64,000 nt of DNA from contig CP060419.1 in the NCBI GenBank assembly GCA_025232375.1, forward strand, positions 2,541,001 through 2,605,000. Direction: 5' to 3'. Shown piece after piece: positions 53,423 through 62,428 of the stretch. Positions within the stretch are counted from its first letter, which is position 1. Every line of letters begins with the position of its first letter. The DNA is from Pseudoxanthomonas sp. NC8. Its GTDB lineage: Bacteria > Pseudomonadota > Gammaproteobacteria > Xanthomonadales > Xanthomonadaceae. The notes under the pieces are model-generated. The model did no database searches. It was not told the origin of the DNA and saw nothing but the letters and a program-made list of their open reading frames with translations. The translations under genes were made by a program, and so were the position numbers.

Positions 53423-53911
53423 ACCTCGCCCGCACAGCGCGCGCAGAGCCCGTGCACTTCCAGGGTCTGCGCCTGCGGCCGGAAACCCAGCGCCTTGGCC
53501 CGCGCCTCCAGCTGGGTGACGACCTTGGCTGTCCTCCAGCTCCACCGCGCTGTGGCAGCGGTCGCAGATCAGGAACGGCACCGAGTGCTGGACGCTGTTG
53601 GGATGGTGGCAGGCGACGAAGGCATTGACCGACTCGAGCTTGTGCACGAAGCCGTTGGCCATCAGGAAATCGAGCGCGCGGTACACCGTGGGCGGCGCGT
53701 CGGCGCCGCCGCCCTTGCCTTCGCGCACCTTCTCCAGCAGCTCATAGGCCTTGACCGGCTTGCCGGCATCGGCGATCAGGCGCAGCACGTTGGCGCGGAT
53801 CGGGGTCAGCCGCAGTCCGCGCTCGTTGCACGCACGCTCCACCGCATGGACGAACGCGTCGGCGCCGTCGACGTGGTGGTGCGGATCGGTGCAGGCATGC
53901 GTGGCGGACAT
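53419..53911 (-). CDS. zur: Zinc uptake regulator (Fur family)
   Basis: Represses zinc-uptake genes when zinc is bound. About 163 residues from ATG 53911. An N-terminal metal-ligand-rich leader ([16 protein letters not shown]) precedes the winged helix: [55 protein letters not shown]. The Zur signature [20 protein letters not shown] and [15 protein letters not shown] carry the regulatory site and the first CxxC; after a frame break near 53527 come [20 protein letters not shown] and the second CxxC in [10 protein letters not shown]. Fur lacks this AFxxC block, so Zur is preferred. gltX is 16 bases upstream. Confidence 0.92.
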
Positions 53912-53927
53912 CGCGGACTCCGTGGAC

Positions 53928-55332
53928 TCAGGCCGTCGCCACCTTGGTGAGCGCCGCATCGATGCGTTTCAAGGCCTGCTCGCGCCCGGCCAGATGGACC
54001 GTGTGGGAGATGTCCGGGCTGACCTGGGTACCGGTGATCGCCACGCGCAGCGGCTGGGCGACCTTGCCGATGCCGAGGTCCAGCGCCGCGGCCGCGTCGT
54101 GCAGCGCGGCCGACACGCCCTCGACGGTCCATGCCGGCAGCGCTGCCAGCAGCTCGCGCGACTTGGCCAGCGGCGCCCGGGCGTCGGCCTTCAGGTGCTT
54201 GGCCACCGCGGCCTCGTCGTAGTTCTCCAGCGGCAGGTAGAACACCGCCGCCTTCTCGGCCATTTCCTTCAGCGTGTGAACGCGCTCGCGCAGCGCCACC
54301 ACCACGTCCGCCGGCGCCGGGCCCGCGGCGACATCCGCGCCCAGCTTTTCCAGCTGGAAGACCAGGTGCGGCGCGACCTTCGCCGGGTCGTCGGTCTTCA
54401 TGTAGTGCTGGTTGATCCAGCCCAGCTTGGCCATGTCCAGCCGCGCGGGCTTGGAGTTGCAGTCGCTCAGGTCGAACAGGTCGATCAGCTCCTGCCGGCT
54501 GAAGATCTCCTGGTCGCCATGCGACCAGCCCAGCCGCGCTAAGGTAGTTGAGCAGCGCATGCGGCAGGTAGCCCATGTGCTTGTACTGCATCACGTCGGC
54601 GGCGCCATGGCGCTTGGACAGCTTGGCGCCTTCCTCGTTGAGGATCATCGGCATGTGGCCGAACCTCGGCAGCGGCGCGCCGAGCGCCTTGTAGATGTTG
54701 ATCTGGCGGGGTGTGTTGTTGACGTGGTCGTCGCCGCGGATCACCTCGGTGATCTTCATGTCCCAGTCGTCGATCACCACGGCGAAGTTGTAGGTGGCCC
54801 AGCCGTCCGGACGGAAGATCACGAAGTCGTCCAGCTCGGCGTTGGCGATCTCGATCCGGCCCTTGATCAGGTCGTCGAGCACCACCACGCCGTCGAGCGG
54901 ATTCTTGAAGCGGATGACGCGGTTGGGATCGTCGCGGTACGGCAGGTTGAGGTCGCGCGCGGCGCCGTTGTAGCGCGGCTTCTCCTTGTTCGCCAGCGCC
55001 GTCTCGCGCATGGCTTCCAGTTCCTCGCGCGTCTCGTAGGCGTAGTAGGCCGTGCCATCGGCGACCATCTGTTCGGCGACTTCGCGGTAGCGGTCCAGGC
55101 GCTGGGTCTGGTAGATCGGGCCCTCGTCGTAGTCCAGCTCCATCCAGTCCATCGCCTCGAGGATGGCGTCGATCGCGCCTGGGTGCTGCGCTCGCGGTCG
55201 GTGTCCTCGATGCGCAGGACGAACGTGCCGCCCCTGGTGGCGCGCCTGCAGCCAGCTGTACAGCGCGGTGCGCGCGCCACCGATGTGGAGGTAACCGGTG
55301 GGGCTGGGAGCAAATCGGCTTCGGCACGTCAT
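53928..55332 (-). CDS. gltX: Glutamyl-tRNA synthetase
   Basis: Class I synthetase, about 467 residues from ATG 55332. HIGH-type motif in [35 protein letters not shown] (after correction); [45 protein letters not shown]-type loop [21 protein letters not shown]-terminal anticodon-binding part ends [15 protein letters not shown]. Frame breaks near 55240 (CCAGGGGC for CCAGGGC), 55180 and 54543 (CCTTAG for CCTGG). Upstream of zur on the same strand. Confidence 0.96.
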
Positions 55333-55430
55333 GGCACGGCTCCTGCGGCGGGGGTTGGGCGCCGATTCTACCGCTCCCCATCCCCCGCTGCTGGGCGCGG
55401 CGGAGCGCTCCCCGGGCCTACAATTCCCGG

Positions 55431-56172
55431 ATGACCACCCTGCTCGTTTCCGACCTGCACCTGGACCCGGCCCGCCCCGCGGTCACCGCGCTGTTCCTGC
55501 GTTTCCTGCGCGAGGAGGCCGCCGTTGCCGATGCCCTGTACATCCTCGGCGACCTGTTCGAATCCCTGGGTCGGTGACGACGATCCGTCGCAGGCCGGTG
55601 CCGAGGTCGCGACCGGCCTGCGCGCACTGGCCGACGCCGGGGTGCCGGCGTACTTCATGCACGGCAACCGCGACTTCCTTGGTCGGTGCGGATTTCGCTG
55701 CGCGCTGTGGCATGCGCGTGCTGCCGGACCCGGCCGTGGTGTCGTTCTACGGCGAGCCGGTACTGTTGATGCACGGCGACCTGCTGTGCAGCGATGACAC
55801 CGCCTACCAGGGCGTTCCGCGCGCAGACCCGCGCCCCGGAATGGCAGCGGCGGTTCCTCGCCCAGCCGCTGTCCGCCCGGCTCGCCTTCGCCGAACAGGC
55901 GCGCTAAGGCCAGCATGGCCCGGCAGCGCGAGATGATCGACGGCGACCGCGCCACCTTCGAGTCGGTCACCGACGTGACCCCCGCCGCCGTGGAGGCCAC
56001 CTTGGCCCGCCACGGCATCGCCACGCTGATCCATGGCCACACCCACCGGCCGGCGATCCACGCGCTGCAGGTGGGCGACCGCGCCTGCCGGCGGGTCGTG
56101 CTGGGCGACTGGTTCGAGCAGGGTTCGGTCCTGCGGGTGGACCGCGACGGCATGGCGCTGAGCGCGCTCTGA
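55431..56172 (+). CDS. lpxH: UDP-2,3-diacylglucosamine diphosphatase
   Basis: Lipid A pathway enzyme cleaving UDP-2,3-diacylglucosamine to lipid X and UMP. About 247 residues from ATG 55431. Calcineurin-fold manganese ligands are all present: [43 protein letters not shown], and [14 protein letters not shown]. Frame breaks at 55569 (CCCTGGG for CCTGGG), 55680 (CCTTGG for CCTGG), about 55815, and 55903 (CGCTAAGG for CGCCAGG, which writes a false stop). Divergent from gltX with 98 bases between. Confidence 0.95.
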
Positions 56173-56188
56173 CCCGGCCGCGGCCGGG

Positions 56189-56996
56189 TCACCGCGCGGC
56201 GCCGGCCTCCAGCGCGGCCAGTTCGTCCTCGTCGAATCCGGCCAGCAGCCGCGCCTCGACGTTGAACGGGCCGTGCAGGTAGCCACCGGCGTACTCGTGC
56301 AGGAGTTCACGGAAGCGCGCTCGCGGCTCGATCCCGTCGCGCTCGCAGTACCAGCGATACCAGCGCGAACCGGCGGCCACGTGCGCGACTTCCTCGCGCA
56401 GGATCGTCTCTGGGATTTCGACGGTGCGCAGGTCGCCCATGCCGCGCAGCCGCGCGATCATTCCCGGGGTCACGTCCAGGCCACGCGCCTCCAGCACGCG
56501 CGGCACCGGGGCCATCCGCGCCAAGGCCGTCGTGCGCGGTCTTCTCGGTCATCTCCCACAGGCCGTTATGCGCGTCGAAGTCGCCGTAGTCGCGGCCGAA
56601 TTCGCGCAACCGCTCGCGCAGCATCACGAAGTGGCGGGCCTCGTCGTCGGCCACCTGCACCCAGTCGCGATGGAAGTCCGCCGGCAGGCCGCGGAAGCGG
56701 TAGACGGCATCCCATGCCAGGTCGATGGCATTGAGCTCGATGTGGGCGACGGCATGCAGGAACGCGGCGCGGCCCTCGTCGCTGCCGAGGCCGCGGCGCG
56801 GCAGGTCGCGCGGATGCACCAGCCGCGGCCGCGGAGGCCGGCCCGGCATGCGGATCGGGTCCGGCGGCGGTGCGTTGGCGGGAACGCGCAGCTCGCCACG
56901 CGCGAACGCGGCGGCATGCTGTCGCGTCAGTGCGGCTTTCTCCGCAGGATCTGCGGCGTCCAGGCACTGGCGGGCTGCAGCGAAGATCGAGTCCAT
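56189..56996 (-). CDS. DUF455 ferritin-like protein
   Basis: About 268 residues from ATG 56996. Di-iron helical-bundle pattern: EGRAAFLHAVAHIELNAIDL (Glu and ExxH), DFHRDWVQVADDEARHFVML (second ligand set), LREEVAHVAAGSRWYRWYCE (third ExxxH). RMPGRPPRPRLVHPRDLPRR is the conserved N-terminal block of DUF455. One frame break near 56523 (CCTTGG for CCTGG). Function unknown; the fold suggests an oxygenase or iron protein. It converges with lpxH, leaving 16 bases between the stops, and follows purF on the same strand. Confidence 0.9.
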
Positions 56997-57034
56997 GGAG
57001 TGCCGCCGCTCCGGCGCGGGAGCGGACTGCCGGG

Positions 57035-58507
57035 TCAGGAGGCGCGACGCCTGCGCTTGGCTTCGTCCGAACGCATCTGCTGGATGCGTTCGAAGTAGCC
57101 CGGTTCGATGCCGGTGACGTAGTCGCCGTCGAAGCACGAGGAATCGAAGCGCTCCAGGTCCGGATTGCCCTCGCGCACCGCCGCCTCCAGGTCTTCCAGG
57201 TCATGGTAGATCAGCCAGTCGCAACCCAGCTCCTTCTCGATCTCCTCGATGCTGCGCCCGTGCGCGATCAGCTCGTCGGCCGAGGGCATGTCGATGCCGT
57301 AGATGTTCGGATGGCGCACCGGCGGCGCGGCGCTGGTAAGGTAGACCTTGCGCGCGCCGGCATCGCGCGCCATCTGCACGATCTGCTGGCTGGTGGTGCC
57401 GCGCACGATCGAGTCGTCGACCAGCAGCACCACCCGGTTGCGGAATTCCAGGTGGATCGGGTTGAGCTTGCGCCGCACCGATTTCACCCGCTCGCCTGGC
57501 CCGGCATGATGAACGTGCGGCCGACGTAGCGGTTCTTGATGAAGCCTTCGCGGTACTTCACCCCGAGCACGTTGGAGATCTCCAGCGCGGCGTCGCGCGA
57601 GGTGTCCGGGATCGGGATGATCGTGTCGATGTCATGGTCGGGGCGCAGGCGCAGGATCTTCTCGCCCAGCTTCACGCCCATGCGCATGCGCGCCTTGTGC
57701 ACCGAGACATTGTCGATCATCGAATCGGGGCGGGCGAAATACACGTACTCGAAGATGCACGGCGCCTGCTGGGCCGGCTCGGCCACCACCTCGCTGAACA
57801 GTTCGCCGCGCGCGGTGATGACCAGCGCTTCGCCGGGTTGCACGTCGCGCACGCGCGCGAAGCCGAGGATGTCCAGCACCGCCGACTCGGACGCCACCAC
57901 GTACTCGGTGCCTTCGTTGTGCTCGCGCTTGCCCAGCACCAGCGGGCGGATGCCGTGCGGATCGCGGAACGCGACTAAGGCCTGCGAGCCCAGCACCACG
58001 CTGACCACCGCATAGCCGCCCCTCACCCGCCGGTGAACGCCGGCCACGGCGCGGATCGCCGCCTCCGGCGACAGCGTGCGCTGGGTGTCCAGCTCGTGCG
58101 CGAACACGTTCAGCAGCACTTCGCTGTCCGAACCGGTGTTGATGTTGCGCCGGTCCTGGGCGAAGACCTGCTCGCGCAGGGCCTCGGTGTTGATCAGGTT
58201 GCCGTTGTGCGACAGGGCGATGCCGTACGGCGAATTGACGTAGAACGGCTGCGCTTCGTCCATGCCTTCCGAGCCGGCGGTCGGATAGCGGCAATGGGCG
58301 ATGCCGACCCGTCCTTCCAGCACGCTCATCGCCTTGGGACCGAACACGTCGCGGACGAGGCCGTTGTCCTTGTGCACGCGCAGGCGCGTGCCGTCGGCGG
58401 TGGCGATGCCTGCCGCGTCCTTGGCCGCGATGCTGGAGGACGGTCAGCCCGTCATAGAGCTGACCGGCAACGTTCTGGTTGCCGACGATTCCGACGATGC
58501 CGCACAT
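57035..58507 (-). CDS. purF: Amidophosphoribosyltransferase
   Basis: First step of purine synthesis: PRPP plus glutamine to phosphoribosylamine. About 490 residues from ATG 58507. Catalytic Cys2 in [43 protein letters not shown] domain end [24 protein letters not shown] loop [40 protein letters not shown]. Frame breaks near 58436 (CCAAGG for CCAGG) and 57496 (CCAGGC for CCAGGGC). cvpA lies 24 bases upstream, the classical cvpA-purF pair. Confidence 0.97.
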
Positions 58508-58531
58508 GATCCGTAAATCTCCGCTGCGGTC

Positions 58532-59182
58532 TCAGTGACCGGGGGTGGACGGGGGTGGCGGCTCCGCGCCGGACGAGGTTTCCTTTTCGTCCACCGGGAC
58601 GGGCAACGCCCCGGTGATCGTTTCGACGACGGCGCCTGTGCCGTCGAGGAGTGCCTGCTCCACGGGGGAATTATCCCCGCTCGGCCGGCCATTGCCAAAA
58701 TCCAGCTCCTGGACGGCCCATCCGGGCAGCCAGTGCGCGATCCACTGCGCTCCCGGGAGCAGCACCGGCACCATCCGCGAGCGCGACCAGCCCGGATCCT
58801 GCGGCAGGTCGCTGAACGCCATCAGCAGGACCAGCATGCAGGCCACCGGGGCGCCGCGCGCCAGGCCGAGCAGCAGTCCCAGCGCTCGGTCCACGGTGGA
58901 CAATCCGATCGACTGGACCAGCTTGCGCATTGCCCAGCCGACCAGGCTCACCAGTACCAGCACCGCGATGAACGACACCACGTAGGCACCAAGCAGCTCG
59001 GTCGCACCCGGCCGGCCGTCGTCGCTGAACCAGAACGCCAGGTCCGCGCCATGGCGGAACGCGAACCAGCCGGCGCCGAACCAGGCCACCAGCGAGGCGA
59101 CCACGCCGACGAATCCGCGCACCGCGCCCAGCAGCACCGATGCGGCGATAACCGCCAGCAATACCAGGTCGATCACTTCCAT
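58532..59182 (-). CDS. cvpA: CvpA family membrane protein
   Basis: Inner-membrane protein of about 216 residues in one frame; ATG 59182 (MEVIDLVLLAVIAASVLLGA) preferred over an in-frame GTG three codons upstream. Helices: GVVASLVAWFGAGWFAFRHG, YVVSFIAVLVLVSLVGWAMR, DRALGLLLGLARGAPVACML then VLLMAFSD. Acidic/Pro-rich C-terminal tail. In E. coli CvpA is needed for colicin V secretion and envelope homeostasis; mechanism unknown. First gene of the cvpA-purF transcript, following the SPOR gene by 34 bases. Confidence 0.93.
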   Translation of the reverse strand: MEVIDLVLLAVIAASVLLGAVRGFVGVVASLVAWFGAGWFAFRHGADLAFWFSDDGRPGATELLGAYVVSFIAVLVLVSLVGWAMRKLVQSIGLSTVDRALGLLLGLARGAPVACMLVLLMAFSDLPQDPGWSRSRMVPVLLPGAQWIAHWLPGWAVQELDFGNGRPSGDNSPVEQALLDGTGAVVETITGALPVPVDEKETSSGAEPPPPSTPGH

Positions 59183-59216
59183 CCGGCGCACCGCCTCCGT
59201 GCGTCGTCGCCATGCT

Positions 59217-60259
59217 TCACGGGTGCGTCACTACCATGCCGGCGCCGAATCCGCCGGTAAGGCGCGTCTTCAGCTGCTCGGCCTCGGCGCGGCTGGACAC
59301 CGGTCCGACCCGGACCCGGTTGAGGGTGCCCTTGTCGGTCCTCACGGGTTGCACGATCGCACTGAAACCGCCGGCGCGCAGGCGATCGCGCAGCGCGTTG
59401 GCTTCAGTGGCACTGGCGAAAGCGCCCATCTGCACGGCGAAACCGACACTGGCAGCGGCGGGCGTCGAAGCGGGTGCCGGAGCCGCCGGCGCGCTCGCCG
59501 CCGGCTTGGGTGCAGGCGTCTGCTGCGGCGCGGCTGCGGTCGCAGCCGGCGGTGGCGTGGTCGGGCGCGCGGGTGCGGGCTCGGGCGACAGGGGTTCGGT
59601 GCGCGGCGCCGGCGTCGACGGTGCCGCGGCCGCCTGGCTGGCGGACGTCGCGGCCGCAGGGGCGGGTCCGGCTGCCGGGGCAGGTGCGGGACCGGCCGCG
59701 GCGTTGTCGCCGCCGGCGTCGAGGGCGATCACCTGCGCGTTGACGTCGTTGCGGATCCGCACGGCCTGCAACCGGCCCGCCTCGGCCAGCGCCCGATCTG
59801 CATAGGGGCCGACGCGGACGCGCCATGGTACCTGGCGACCATTGATGGTGTCCTGCTCGCTGAAGCCGGGCAGCCCCCCCAGCGCAGGCGCGAAAGCACG
59901 GCCTGCGCGTCGCGCTCGCCGGCGTAGGCGCCGAACGTCACCGCCCACTGGCCCGCCGCCACGGCCGGATCCGGTCGCGCTGCAGCCGCGGTGGCTTCAG
60001 GCGCCGGGGCGGCGGGCTGGGCCGGCTCGGCGGCCGCCGGTGCGGGCAATACGGACGGTCCGGACACGCCCGCCGCATCGGGGCCGAGCGGCAATTCGCG
60101 GGTTTCGTACTCGCCACCCGGCGCATCGGGCACGCGCGTGGACACGTCGGCCACGCCGCTGTCGGGCGCCGGTCCCTGGACCAGCATGGGCAGGAAGATG
60201 ACCGCCAGTGCGACCAGCACGGCGCCGCCGATCAGGCGTTGTTTCAGCTGGGTATCCAT
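59217..60259 (-). CDS. SPOR-domain protein (DedD-like)
   Basis: About 347 residues from ATG 60259. One N-terminal membrane anchor (MDTQLKQRLIGGAVLVALAV then IFLPMLVQG), a long Pro/Ala-rich periplasmic linker, and two SPOR-type repeats: AVTFGAYAGERDAQAVLSRL with VPWRVRVGPYADRALAEAGR, and FAVQMGAFASATEANALRDR with TLNRVRVGPVSSRAEAEQLK. SPOR domains bind denuded glycan strands at the division septum. One frame break near 59880 in a run of eight Cs (plus strand). E. coli DedD has one SPOR domain; two are seen in several relatives. Sits between folC and cvpA as dedD does in E. coli. Confidence 0.9.
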
Positions 60260-60323
60260 TCGGCTCGCAAAGGACGCGGCGGGAATGGCCGCGATTATAG
60301 GCCGCGATCACGCGGTAAGGCCG

Positions 60324-61587
60324 TCATCGGCCTGAACGCAACGTCTCGATCGCCGCCGCCGCGGTATGGAACGAACCGAACACCAGCACGCGATCGCCGC
60401 GGCCCGCTTGCGTGACGGCGCGATCGAGGGCGCCGGCGACGTCGGAATCGCGGCTGCCCCCGGCAGCGGGTGTACCAGCCAGGCGCGCCGCCAGTGCCGC
60501 CGCGTCCTGCGCGCGGGCGATGCCATGCAGGCTGGCCAGATGCCAGCGCGCCACCACACCGGCCAGTGCCGTGACCATTGCCGCCGCATCCTTGTCCGCC
60601 AGCGCAGCAAATACCGCGGATGTGGCGCCGCCCGTCGGCTGCGCGGCCAGCCACGCGGCCAGCTCGCGTGCGGCCTGCGGGTTGTGGGCCACGTCGACCA
60701 CGATCTCGACACCGTCGCGTTCGAAGCGCTGCAGCCGCCCGGGCAGCGCTGCCGCGGCCACGCCGGTGGCGAATGCCTCGTCGGGCGGCACGCGTGGCAA
60801 TGCACGCAGCGCGGCGACCGCCGTGGCGGCGTTGGCCCGCTGCACCGGCGCCGCCAGGCGTGGATGCGGCAGCAGCAACTCGGTACCGACCTCGCGCCAG
60901 CGCCACCGTTCGGCATCGACCGGCTCATGGAAGAAATCGTTGCCCAGCTGGACCACGCCGGCGCCGATCGCATAGGCGTGCGCCAGGACACTGGACGGCG
61001 CCGTCACCTCGCCCAGCACCAGCGGCTTCCAGGCCTGGCGATCCCCGCCTTCTCGCGGCCGATGGCCTCGCGGTCACTGCCCAGCCAGTCGGTGTGGTCG
61101 ATGTCGACGGTGGTGATCACCGCGACGTCGGGATCGACCAGGTTGACCGCGTCCAGGCGGCCGCCCATAGGCCGACCTCCAGCACCGCCAGGTCCAGCCC
61201 GGCGCGCTGGAACAGCCACAGCGCGGCCAGCGTGCCGTACTCGAAATAGGTCAGCGGGGTGTCGCCGCGGGCGGCTTCCACCGCCTCGAACGCCTCGACC
61301 AGCGCCTGGTCCGAGGCCTCCTCACCGTTGACGCGCACGCGCTCGTTGTAGCGCAGCAGGTGCGGCGAGGTATACGCGCCGACGTTCCAGCCCGCGGCGC
61401 GCGCGATCGCCTCGATGAAGGCCACCGTCGAGCCCTTGCCGTTGGTGCCGGCGACGGTGATCACCTGCGCGGCGGGTCGTTCGAGGCACAGGCGGCCGGC
61501 CACCTCGCGCACGCGCTCCAGGCCCATCGCAATGGCACTGGGATGCTGGCGCTCGATGTACTCAAGCCAGTGGATCAGGGAGCGCAT
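60324..61587 (-). CDS. folC: Bifunctional dihydrofolate synthase / folylpolyglutamate synthase
   Basis: Adds glutamates to (dihydro)folate. About 420 residues from ATG 61587. Mur-ligase P-loop [118 protein letters not shown]. Frame breaks near 61170 (CCTATGGG for CCTGGG) and 61036. The usual accD upstream is absent; a histidine phosphatase gene is there instead, 33 bases away. Confidence 0.95.
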
Positions 61588-61620
61588 GCAGACCTCGATG
61601 GCCGCACGAGCGGCCCTCCA

Positions 61621-62264
61621 TCACAACGCGCGGTGCTTGGCCTCGCCGAAGAACGGGGTGTGGTGGGCACAGTCGTTCAGGCGCACCACCTCCCAGGCTC
61701 TCGACATCCGGGCCTTCGAGCAGGTTCAGCGTGGTCGGTGCCTGACGGAAGGTCCACAGCTTGCCGATCGGCAGGCCGAGGATCCGGCACAGCAGCACGC
61801 GGTTGACCGCGTCGTGCGCGACCACCAGCAGGGTGTCGTCGTCGCCCAGGCCTTCGCTGGCCCGGACCAGCCCGCGCCACGAACGATCCAGCACCTGGCG
61901 CAGCGATTCGCCGCCGGGCATCAGCACCGTGTCCGGTTCCTCGCGTAAGGCGCGCAGGCGGGCCGGATCCTTCTCGCCGATCTCGCTGGCCAGCAGGCCC
62001 TCCCATTCGCCGTGGGCGATCTCCGGATCTCCGGATCCAGCTGCAGCATCGGCGTGCGCGCCTCGCCCAGCGCCAGCTCGGCGGTGCGGCGCGCGCGCGA
62101 CAGCGGCGAGGCCACCGCGCGGGTGATCGCCACCTCGCGCAGGCGCTCGCCCAGTGCGCGCGCCTGCGACTCGCCCACCGGCGAAAGCGGAATGTCGATC
62201 TGGCCTGGTAGCGGCCTTCGGCGTTCCACGGCGTTTCACCGTGACGGGCAAGCAGGATGCGCAT
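61621..62264 (-). CDS. Histidine phosphatase family protein (phosphoglycerate-mutase-like)
   Basis: About 214 residues from ATG 62264. RHG motif MRILLARHGETPWNAEGRYQ; then IDIPLSPVGESQARALGERL, VASPLSRARRTAELALGEA, PEIAHGEWEGLLASEIGEKD, GESLRQVLDRSWRGLVRASE and the second His in DTLLVVAHDAVNRVLLCRIL. Frame breaks near 62210 (CCAGGCC for CCAGGGCC), 62033 and 61702. True stop 61621-61623 after GEAKHRAL. Substrate unknown (GpmB, CobC-like and others share the fold); no cobalamin genes nearby. A hairpin with a T-run precedes its start. Confidence 0.9.
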
Positions 62265-62274
62265 GGTGTCCCCA

Positions 62275-62306
62275 ATAAGAAAAAGCCCGCGCCGGCACGA
62301 CGCGGG
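62275..62306 (-). terminator. Terminator-like hairpin directly upstream of the histidine phosphatase start
   Basis: On the minus strand CCCGCG-N9-CGCGGG (62306-62286) is followed by GGCTTTTTCTTATT and then GGGGACACC-ATG. An intrinsic terminator this close to a start codon could be an attenuator, or the end of a leader transcript. Confidence 0.55.
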
Positions 62307-62382
62307 GGTGCGAATCATACCCCGCCCGGCGACCCGACCGGGCCTCACTGGGCGGTCCGTTTGTGGTAGCACCGGAAACGAA

Positions 62383-62411
62383 AAAGGCGCCGGCACGGGG
62401 CCGGCGCCTTT
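62383..62411 (-). terminator. Rho-independent terminator of the S46 peptidase gene
   Basis: Perfect 12-bp stem AAAGGCGCCGGC / GCCGGCGCCTTT with a 5-base loop. On the minus strand it is followed by TTCGTTTCC after a run of five Ts, 18 bases past the peptidase stop. Confidence 0.9.
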
Positions 62412-62428
62412 CCGGGCTGCCCGCGCGG

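Noticed and set aside
59460-59740. Low-complexity Ala/Pro repeats as a mobile repeat
   Set aside because: They encode the flexible periplasmic linker of the SPOR protein and continue its reading frame.
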